8,763 bases of DNA from Anaerolineae bacterium (lineage in GTDB: Bacteria > Chloroflexota > Anaerolineae > CG2-30-64-16). The notes below the pieces were generated by a model. That model searched no databases, was not told the origin of the DNA, and worked only from the letters and a program-made list of their open reading frames with translations. Below are positions 1 through 8,763 of this stretch, in pieces (positions within the stretch are counted from its first letter, which is position 1; every line of letters begins with the position of its first letter). The stretch lies in the NCBI GenBank assembly GCA_025454565.1, contig JALOOE010000072.1, forward strand, positions 1-8,763, read 5' to 3'. The position numbers and the translations under genes were made by a program.

Positions 1-165
1 GGTGATCAGCCAATCGCGCGTGCCCATCCGGCGGCGGCTGCGATAGCCTGCGCCCTGCGAGAAGAAGTCGGCCACCAGCAAGCCGGGAGGCGGCGCGGGC
101 GTATCGACGGGCGATGTCGAGGCCACAATAGCAGAATCGTGCATATTCACAGCAGCCAATGCCAT
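1..165 (-). CDS. AraC-family transcriptional regulator, N-terminal part (runs off left edge)
   Basis: The minus strand is open from an ATG at 165-163 to the window edge, giving 55 residues of a protein whose remainder lies outside. After a Pro-rich start the segment reads GLLVADFFSQGAGY, then RRRMGTRDWLIT at residues 44-55. The pattern of a glycine-tyrosine turn followed by R-x-x-G-x-x-DWL-I is typical of the cupin-like sensor domain that begins many AraC-type regulators; the helix-turn-helix domain would be beyond the edge. An AAAGGA stretch abuts the ATG, so spacing is poor and a start at Met8 (144-142) is possible. The gene is divergent from the oxygenase gene at 230, the usual arrangement for a local regulator and its target. 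Family assignment rests on the N-terminus alone. Confidence 0.62.
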   Translation of the reverse strand, partial: MALAAVNMHDSAIVASTSPVDTPAPPPGLLVADFFSQGAGYRSRRRMGTRDWLIT

Positions 166-191
166 TCCTTTCCAAGACCAATTCGTCTATA

Positions 192-204
192 TTCTATCAT
201 AGAA
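192..204. promoter_or_regulatory. Dyad in the divergent AraC/PhyH intergenic region
   Basis: The 64-bp gap between the two divergent genes (166-229) is much more AT-rich than its surroundings. It contains the perfect dyad TTCTAT-C-ATAGAA. Overlapping it are -10-like hexamers on the plus strand (TATATT at 188-193, TATCAT at 195-200), but no good -35 element is visible, which would fit an activator-dependent promoter. A regulator binding here could control both genes. The role is inferred from position and symmetry only. Confidence 0.35.
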
Positions 205-229
205 ATCGGCTGTGTTGATAGGAGAAGAT

Positions 230-1066
230 ATGCTGACGCCTGAGATGAAAGCGCAATTCGCCCGTGATGGCTATCTGATCGTCCGTGGCCTCTTCTCGCC
301 CACGGAAACCGCAACCTATCGCGACCACTATATGCGGTTGAACGAAGAGCGGCGGGTCCCCGGCGATACGCGCTTCGCCGGCGCGAACCCGTCCGATCCG
401 CTCGTCAAGTATCCGCGCATGTTGCAGATGCATCGCTGGGATGAAATCAGCCTGAACTGGCTGCTGGATCGACGGATCGGCGACGCCCTGACCGAACTTC
501 TGGGCGCGGAACCGTTCGCCGTGCAGACGATGATCTATTTCAAGCCGCCCGGCGCGCGCGGCCAGGCATTGCATCAGGACAACTACTACCTGCGGGCGCA
601 GCCCGGCACCTGCGTCGCGGCGTGGATGGCGCTCGACGAGATCGACGAGGCGAACGGCTGTCTGAACGTCGTGCCTGGCAGCCAGAGCTGGCCGATCCTC
701 TGCACCACCCAGGCGAACACGCAGGAGAGTTTCACGGATATCACCGTGCCGATCCCGGAAGGGACGCCGGTGATCCCGGCCCGCATGCAGCCGGGCGATG
801 TGCTCTTCTTCAACGGCCAGCTCGTCCACGGCTCGTCCGCCAACCGGACGCAGGATCGCTTCCGCCGCAGCCTGATCGGCCACTACATTCAGGGGGACTC
901 GCAGCAGGTGGCGAAGCACTACCACCCGGCGTTGCGGTTCGACGGCAGCGAAGTAACGATCGATACCAGTCCCCAGGGCAGCCAATGCGGCATCTGGGTG
1001 ACGGAAAACGGCAAGCAGGTGGTCGAGGTGGTAGGTTACGAGAAGGTGGAACGGGCCACGGAATAG
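230..1066 (+). CDS. Phytanoyl-CoA dioxygenase (PhyH) family Fe(II)/2-oxoglutarate-dependent oxygenase
   Basis: This is a 278-residue soluble enzyme with the double-stranded beta-helix fold of the PhyH family, which couples 2-oxoglutarate decarboxylation to substrate hydroxylation. The N-terminus (FARDGYLIVRGLFS, residues 10-23) is typical. The iron facial triad is visible as HQD at His115/Asp117 and the distal His200 in PGDVLFFNGQLVHGS. The Arg212-Arg213 pair before SLIGHYI is placed to bind 2-oxoglutarate. Length fits the family. The ATG at 230 is chosen because GGAGA lies 4 nt upstream; a GTG at 212 is in frame but has no ribosome site. The substrate cannot be told: bacterial members act on many small molecules and natural products. 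The divergent AraC-type gene suggests inducible expression. Confidence 0.9.
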   Translation: MLTPEMKAQFARDGYLIVRGLFSPTETATYRDHYMRLNEERRVPGDTRFAGANPSDPLVKYPRMLQMHRWDEISLNWLLDRRIGDALTELLGAEPFAVQTMIYFKPPGARGQALHQDNYYLRAQPGTCVAAWMALDEIDEANGCLNVVPGSQSWPILCTTQANTQESFTDITVPIPEGTPVIPARMQPGDVLFFNGQLVHGSSANRTQDRFRRSLIGHYIQGDSQQVAKHYHPALRFDGSEVTIDTSPQGSQCGIWVTENGKQVVEVVGYEKVERATE

Positions 1067-1111
1067 GCGCGATCGGTACTGTTTGAGGTTGCCGTCGCGT
1101 CCGCACATCAT

Positions 1112-1140
1112 TTGACAAGCGTCTGCATCCCTGCTAAACT
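1112..1140 (+). promoter_or_regulatory. Sigma-70-type promoter of gltB
   Basis: A perfect -35 hexamer TTGACA (1112-1117) is followed after exactly 17 bp by TAAACT (1135-1140), a good -10 match. Transcription would start near 1147, leaving an untranslated leader of roughly 115-120 nt before gltB. It is the only near-consensus promoter I found in the window. Confidence 0.75.
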
Positions 1141-1154
1141 CCCCGCACTCACCC

Positions 1155-1211
1155 GCCGACGACGAGGTCGTCACCGGCGCGTTTACGGAGAATCTCGCGG
1201 GCGCAAAGCTG
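1155..1211 (+). promoter_or_regulatory. Structured 5' leader of gltB (possible attenuator or riboswitch), upstream part
   Basis: The leader RNA begins with a hairpin at 1155-1178: GCCG pairs with CGGC, and within it ACGAC pairs with GTCGT around a GAG loop. A second short helix, GGGC (1199-1202) with GCCC (1211-1214), closes over GCAAAGCT. Its 3' strand overlaps the 5' strand of the terminator-like hairpin that follows, so the two cannot form together. I could not match it to a known riboswitch class. No ATG or GTG opens a leader peptide here. Confidence 0.4.
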
Positions 1212-1249
1212 CCCCTCCTCGCTGCCACGTTCGCAGCCGGAGGGGTTTT
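1212..1249 (+). terminator. Terminator-like hairpin in the gltB leader
   Basis: CCCCTCC (1212-1218) pairs perfectly with GGAGGGG (1239-1245). Inside, GCTGC (1221-1225) pairs with GCAGC (1233-1237), and the stem is followed at once by TTTTC. This is an intrinsic-terminator shape with a short U-run, placed just 18 nt before the gltB start. Termination here would silence gltB, so it is more likely a regulated attenuator than a terminator for the preceding oxygenase gene. The same C-rich strand could also mask the GGAGGA ribosome site at 1255-1260. Confidence 0.5.
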
Positions 1250-1263
1250 CATTTGGAGGAAGC

Positions 1264-6183
<4,920 letters not shown>

Positions 6184-6186
6184 CGC

Positions 6187-6236
6187 GGAGGTAGGCCGGG
6201 GATAAGAGGTCATACTATCCGCGTCCTATCCTCCTT
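6187..6236. terminator. Possible bidirectional terminator between convergent gltB and dgoD
   Basis: The 63-bp gap between the two convergent genes forms a long imperfect stem. GGAGGTAGG (6187-6195) pairs with CCTATCCTCC (6225-6234) with one bulge, and GGATA (6200-6204) pairs with TATCC (6216-6220) inside. There is no strong T-run on either side, so termination strength is uncertain, but position favours a shared terminator. Confidence 0.4.
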
Positions 6237-6246
6237 GTCTCGCTGC

Positions 6247-7362
6247 TCACCAGTCCGCCACCGACCCATCGCCGTGCCACAGCCGCGGCGTCTCCCACGA
6301 GCCGTCATAGGCCTTGTCGGCCAGCGCATCCTCGTCGAGCTCGATCCCCAGGCCCGGTCCTTGCGGCACGGCGATGTAGCCGTCCACGATCTCGAATGGT
6401 TTCTTCAGGTAGCCGTCGCCCAGCGTGACATGCTCCTGCACCAGGAAGTTCGGGATGCACGCGTCGAGTTGGAGACAGGCGGCCAACGCCACCGGCCCAA
6501 GCGGGCAGTGCGGCGCGACCGCTGCGTAGTAGCATTCGGCCATCGCCGCGATCTTCTTGCACTCCAGGATGCCGCCCGCGTGCGATATGTCGGGCTGGAG
6601 GATGACTGCGGCCTGTTTCTCCAGCACCTCGCGGAAACCCCACTTGGTGAACAGCCGCTCGCCGGTGGCGATGGGAATGCTGGTGCTGCGTGCGACCGTG
6701 ACCAGCGCGTCCGCGTTTTCTGGCAGCACCGGCTCCTCGATGAACATCGGATAGTACGGCTCCAGAGCCTTCGCCATCCGGATCGCCATGGCGGGGCTCA
6801 AGCGGCCATGGAAGTCGATCCCCACGTCCACCTGCGGCCCCACAGCTTCCCGGATGGCGGCGAAACGATTCGCATTCTCTTCGACCCAGGCGAGCGAATC
6901 CACGATGTTGGCCGGGCCGTTGATGCCGGTCTTGAACGCCGTGAAGCCGCGCGCGACGCCGGTCTTGGCGCTAGCGACGTAATCCCCGAAGGTCTCGCCG
7001 TGCAGCCAGCCATAGACACGGATCTTGTCGCGCGTCGCGCCGCCCAGCAGTTGATGCACCGGCTGGTTGAGCCATTTGCCGGTGATGTCCCACAACGCCT
7101 GCTCGATCCCTGACAACGCGCTGCACAGGATTGGGCCGCCGCGATAGAACTGCCCGCGGTAGATCGCCTGCCAGTGATGCTCGATCCGTCGTGGGTCCTG
7201 GCCGACAAGGTAGCGACCGATCTCCTGGATCGCGGCAGCGATAGTCTGGCACCGGCCTTCGAGCGTCGGCTCGCCAATGCCCACGATCCCCTCATCGGTG
7301 TGTATCTTGACGATGCTCCAACGCGGCTTGATGAAGCGTGTTTCCAGCTTGGTGATACGCAT
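6247..7362 (-). CDS. dgoD: D-galactonate dehydratase-like enolase superfamily enzyme (mandelate racemase subgroup)
   Basis: This 371-residue cytoplasmic enzyme of the enolase superfamily is predicted to remove water from D-galactonate to give 2-keto-3-deoxygalactonate, in the De Ley-Doudoroff route. It follows the E. coli DgoD pattern closely: GEPTLEGR near 31, YRGQFYRGGPI near 68, and SGIEQALWDI near 84. Metal ligands are Asp183, Glu209 and Glu235, with acid/base residues His185 (DFHGR) and His285 (APHCPLGP), the same numbering I recall for the E. coli enzyme. The region after 300 is shorter than in E. coli. The ATG at 7362 is chosen because GGGGAGG lies 4 nt upstream; a TTG at 7377 is less likely. 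It is downstream of the DsrE-like gene by 96 bp, with no other galactonate gene in view. A related sugar acid could be the true substrate. Confidence 0.85.
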   Translation of the reverse strand: MRITKLETRFIKPRWSIVKIHTDEGIVGIGEPTLEGRCQTIAAAIQEIGRYLVGQDPRRIEHHWQAIYRGQFYRGGPILCSALSGIEQALWDITGKWLNQPVHQLLGGATRDKIRVYGWLHGETFGDYVASAKTGVARGFTAFKTGINGPANIVDSLAWVEENANRFAAIREAVGPQVDVGIDFHGRLSPAMAIRMAKALEPYYPMFIEEPVLPENADALVTVARSTSIPIATGERLFTKWGFREVLEKQAAVILQPDISHAGGILECKKIAAMAECYYAAVAPHCPLGPVALAACLQLDACIPNFLVQEHVTLGDGYLKKPFEIVDGYIAVPQGPGLGIELDEDALADKAYDGSWETPRLWHGDGSVADW

Positions 7363-7394
7363 GATGCCTCCCCGCAAAAAAAGTGATGCGACCA

Positions 7395-7437
7395 GGTATC
7401 GCCCGAAGGCGGATAAACAACCCGGCCAATAGATACC
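7395..7437 (-). repeat. Inverted repeat between dgoD and the DsrE-like gene
   Basis: GGTATC (7395-7400) and GATACC (7432-7437) are a perfect 6-bp inverted pair. Inside, on the minus strand, is CGCC-TTCG-GGCG (7411-7400), a stem capped by a stable UUCG tetraloop. A run of seven T on the minus strand (7382-7376) comes 12 nt after the outer stem. The gap is too long for a standard intrinsic terminator, so it may be a weak terminator or an mRNA processing structure. Confidence 0.3.
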
Positions 7438-7458
7438 ATTGCGACCGTTGCGGCCGGT

Positions 7459-7806
7459 TCAGAGCTCGATCACGCTATCGGCACGCCATAGCGCCGTGAT
7501 GATGTCGGTCATGCCGCCGACGACGCCCACGCGCACCTGGTCTGCGAGGCCGAAGGTGTCCAGGCAAGTCTTGCAGATGATCAGGTGCACGCCTCGCTGC
7601 TCCAACACCTGTAGCTCAGCCAAGATGGGCGAGCCCTCGCACACCAGCTTCACCCCGTCGGTGTAGAAGCAGATGGCCTTCGGCAGCATCCCGGCATCGG
7701 TGATCAATGCCAGGAACCTGCGCGCCAGCACTTCCCGCAGGTCCTGATTGTCGGTCACGCCCATGCCGTCCGATTTGAAGACGATGATGATGTTTTTTTC
7801 AGCCAT
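7459..7806 (-). CDS. DsrE-family protein resembling the C-terminal domain of selenium-metabolism protein YedF
   Basis: This is a small soluble protein of 115 residues. It begins IIIVFKSDGMG and continues with ICFYTDGVKLVCEGSPIL (45-62), LQVLEQRGVHLIICKTCLDTFGL (65-87) and VGGMTDIITALWRAD (96-110). The order, with a CxxC motif at Cys78 and Cys81 in place of the CGTCL of YedF, matches the DsrE-like part of YedF proteins; the N-terminal TusA-like domain is absent. DsrE-type proteins relay sulfur or act in redox or persulfide chemistry, but the exact role here is unknown. The ATG at 7806 is preferred: AGGA lies 8 nt upstream, while it abuts the alternative ATG at 7815. It lies downstream of a radical SAM gene on the same strand. 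The early codons contain a run of seven A. Confidence 0.8.
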   Translation of the reverse strand: MAEKNIIIVFKSDGMGVTDNQDLREVLARRFLALITDAGMLPKAICFYTDGVKLVCEGSPILAELQVLEQRGVHLIICKTCLDTFGLADQVRVGVVGGMTDIITALWRADSVIEL

Positions 7807-7863
7807 GCTTTCCATCCTGAGTGCGCAGAGCTCCAGAGGGCCCGAAGGTTTCATTCATATCGT

Positions 7864-7887
7864 CTCCGTGCTCTCCGTGTCTTCGTG
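7864..7887 (-). repeat. Short intergenic repeat (CACGGAG type)
   Basis: On the minus strand this reads CACGAAG, CACGGAG and CACGGAG units spaced 8-9 bp, preceded by GAAC (in the order GAAC-CACGAAG-A-CACGGAG-AG-CACGGAG). I recognise the style from interspersed ACCACGAAG/ACACGGAG repeats common in Chloroflexota and Planctomycetes intergenic DNA. It lies in the 126-bp gap between the radical SAM gene and the DsrE-like gene, in the same style as the islands inside gltB. Confidence 0.55.
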
Positions 7888-7903
7888 GTTCACCTTTTCA
7901 AAT

Positions 7904-7920
7904 AGCTCCCGACGGGAGCC
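7904..7920 (-). terminator. Hairpin downstream of the radical SAM gene
   Basis: On the minus strand GGCTCCC-GTC-GGGAGCT makes a 7-bp stem (outer pair G-U) with a 3-nt loop, 12 nt after the stop codon at 7935-7933. It is followed by ATTTGAAAA rather than a T-run, so it is a weak terminator at best and may instead protect the mRNA end. Confidence 0.35.
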
Positions 7921-7932
7921 GGCGCGTCAGCC

Positions 7933-8130
7933 TCAGCGGAAGACCAGCGGCGGCGCGACGCCGGTACGGGCGATGGTATCCACCTGTTGAGCGATACGGG
8001 CCACCGCATCGGCCAGCGGGAAGGCTTCCCGGCTCACCTGCATATCTGGGTCGGTGGAGAGCGGGTGCCAGAAGATGCCTTCGGCGCTAACGGTCACCTC
8101 AGGGACCAGGGTGAGCATGCTCACGCCGGA
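7933..8130 (-). pseudogene. C-terminal part of the radical SAM gene, displaced by one frame
   Basis: After the radical SAM core stops at 8101-8099, an overlapping frame shifted by +1 carries on as a protein-like sequence to a TGA at 7935-7933. It reads VSMLTLVPEVTVSAEG, then WHPLSTDPDMQVSREAFPLADAVARIAQQV. Its continuous hydrophobic-acidic pattern, good codon use and position make it the natural C-terminus of the upstream domain. It has no good ribosome site of its own: GGAGGAGG at 8147-8140 is 15 nt from a GTG at 8124. The join needs a +1 change or a lost segment of 2 mod 3 nt. Assembly or sequencing error, true mutation, or recoding at CCC-TGA (8104-8099) are all open. Confidence 0.6.
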
Positions 8131-8704
8131 CGAAGTGATCCTCCTCCGGGATGCCCAGGTCGCGGTGCAGCGCACAGATCTCGGCCAGCCGCAGCGTGTT
8201 GGCGGGCGTCTCGGTCGTGCTCAGGCACACCCGGAAACCAGCCTCGCGCAGCAGCCGGATGCCCTCCACCGTCTTCGCCCATGAGCCGCGGCCGCGATAC
8301 GCGTCATGATCTTCGGCGGTCGCGCCGTCGAGGCTGACCCGGATGCGCAGCCGATCGTTGGCGATGGCGCACAGCCGCTCCAACCGGCGACCGCGCAGCA
8401 GCATCGCGTTGGTCAGCACGCCGGTGCGCAGTCGTGCCGACGCGTAGGCGAGCATCGCGTAAATGTCGTCGAGCAGGAACGGCTCGCCGCCGGTGAAATG
8501 GACTTCGGCGAAACCCAGCTCGACCGCCTCATCCACCAGGCGCCGGACGGCGTCCAGACCGATGGCGCGCCGGGGTGCGCCAGGAGCCGATTCGGCGAGG
8601 CAGTACGAGCAGCGCAGATTGCAGTCATAGTTGGTGTAGATCCACAGCTTACTGAAGCTGAGACCGGGTGGGCCGGCGGGCGCGGATTCTGGTGTGGCAG
8701 GCAT
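8099..8704 (-). CDS. Radical SAM domain protein, N-terminal core (frame-broken)
   Basis: The 201-residue product has the radical SAM hallmark CxxxCxxC at Cys28, Cys32 and Cys35 (CNLRCSYC), which binds the 4Fe-4S cluster that cleaves S-adenosylmethionine. The SAM-binding GGEP follows at 72-75 (VHFTGGEPFLL), and RVSLDGATAEDHDAYRG at about 122-138 has the typical beta-strand Asp/Gly pattern. The frame ends with EEDHFVRREHAHPGP, where homology to the family seems lost. No cysteine-rich SPASM domain is visible. The ATG at 8704 has GAGGG 5 nt upstream. The ATG at 8716 is an alternative: it overlaps a TGA as ATGA, suggesting coupling to an upstream gene, but it has no ribosome site. The DsrE-like gene downstream hints at sulfur or selenium chemistry. 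Substrate unknown. Confidence 0.82.
   Translation of the reverse strand: MPATPESAPAGPPGLSFSKLWIYTNYDCNLRCSYCLAESAPGAPRRAIGLDAVRRLVDEAVELGFAEVHFTGGEPFLLDDIYAMLAYASARLRTGVLTNAMLLRGRRLERLCAIANDRLRIRVSLDGATAEDHDAYRGRGSWAKTVEGIRLLREAGFRVCLSTTETPANTLRLAEICALHRDLGIPEEDHFVRREHAHPGP
8111..8124. repeat. Perfect 14-bp palindrome at the radical SAM frame break
   Basis: GTGAGCATGCTCAC is its own reverse complement. It lies inside the short interval where the reading frame must change, 6 nt upstream of the slippery-looking CCC-TGA (minus strand). It can form a hairpin in DNA or RNA, and could either promote a deletion or assembly error, or stall ribosomes. Confidence 0.8.
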
Positions 8705-8727
8705 AGGTTCCCTCATGGCGATGCGAT

Positions 8728-8743
8728 GCGCAACGTGTTGCGC
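8728..8743. promoter_or_regulatory. Dyad upstream of the radical SAM gene
   Basis: GCGCAAC-GT-GTTGCGC is a perfect inverted repeat with 7-bp arms, centred about 30 bp before the chosen start at 8704. It could be an operator or a small hairpin in an upstream coding sequence; the right window edge is 20 bp away, so context is missing. Confidence 0.3.
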
Positions 8744-8763
8744 GGGGCGCTTGGCTGGACTGG

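Noticed and set aside
1155..1250. Known riboswitch class (glycine, glutamine, ykkC/ppGpp, cyclic-di-GMP) before gltB
   Set aside because: Only a short GCAAAGC resemblance to cyclic-di-GMP aptamers was found. The remaining conserved elements of each class are missing, so no class is assigned.
197..1252. Long open frame on the minus strand (351 codons)
   Set aside because: It is antisense to the PhyH-family gene and the gltB promoter/leader, is Arg/Ala/His-rich as GC-rich shadow frames are, and has no recognisable domain.
6235..7113. 292-codon plus-strand open frame
   Set aside because: It is opposite dgoD, whose catalytic residues are all present on the minus strand, so this is a shadow.
7793..7799. 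A AAA AAC slippery heptamer at codons 3-5 of the DsrE-like gene
   Set aside because: It fits a -1 slippery pattern, but so near the start a shift would make no useful product, and no stimulating structure is evident.
8713..8763. C-terminal end of another minus-strand gene overlapping the radical SAM gene by ATGA
   Set aside because: A frame open from the edge ends at TGA 8715-8713 with 16 codons, but so little is visible that a real gene cannot be claimed. The radical SAM frame itself is also open to the edge.

Overview
The window is GC-rich bacterial DNA (AT-rich only in short intergenic stretches). It probably comes from an uncultivated, soil or water type bacterium with a Chloroflexota-like genome style. 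That placement is an inference from two things: the small tandem 7-8 bp repeats scattered in and between genes, and the gene content (AraC-family regulator with a phytanoyl-CoA-dioxygenase-like gene, a single large glutamate synthase gene, enolase-superfamily sugar acid dehydratase). No rRNA, tRNA, CRISPR array, transposase or phage gene is visible.

Layout. Positions 1-165 (minus) hold the N-terminal end of an AraC-type regulator, running off the left edge. It is transcribed away from a Fe(II)/2-oxoglutarate oxygenase of the PhyH family (230-1066, plus), with a small AT-rich dyad between them. Next comes a near-consensus sigma-70 promoter (1112-1140) and a ~120-nt structured leader that ends in a terminator-like hairpin. 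These precede gltB (1264-6183, plus), the large subunit of glutamate synthase. Convergent to gltB is a minus-strand group, read right to left: a radical SAM gene broken by a frame change (8704 to 7933), a small DsrE/YedF-like protein (7806-7459), and a DgoD-type D-galactonate dehydratase (7362-6247).

The most striking feature is gltB. All catalytic signatures are intact (N-terminal Cys45 nucleophile, FMN domain, three-Cys 3Fe-4S motif, GXGXG domain). The gene is nevertheless about 130 codons longer than I expect for the family. The excess is accounted for by four in-frame islands of 7-bp or 8-bp tandem repeats, located in the propeptide, between the amidotransferase and central domains, in the central domain, and in the FMN domain. 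Two islands are inverted repeats able to form long hairpins. In three of the four, at least one arm is in the orientation that has no stop codon.

Functionally the window is a patchwork: nitrogen assimilation (gltB, with no gltD nearby), sugar acid catabolism (dgoD), oxygenase chemistry under a likely local regulator, and a radical SAM/sulfur-or-selenium-type pair of unknown purpose. I see no single coherent pathway linking them. The leader of gltB and the radical SAM frame break are the next most useful places to look.
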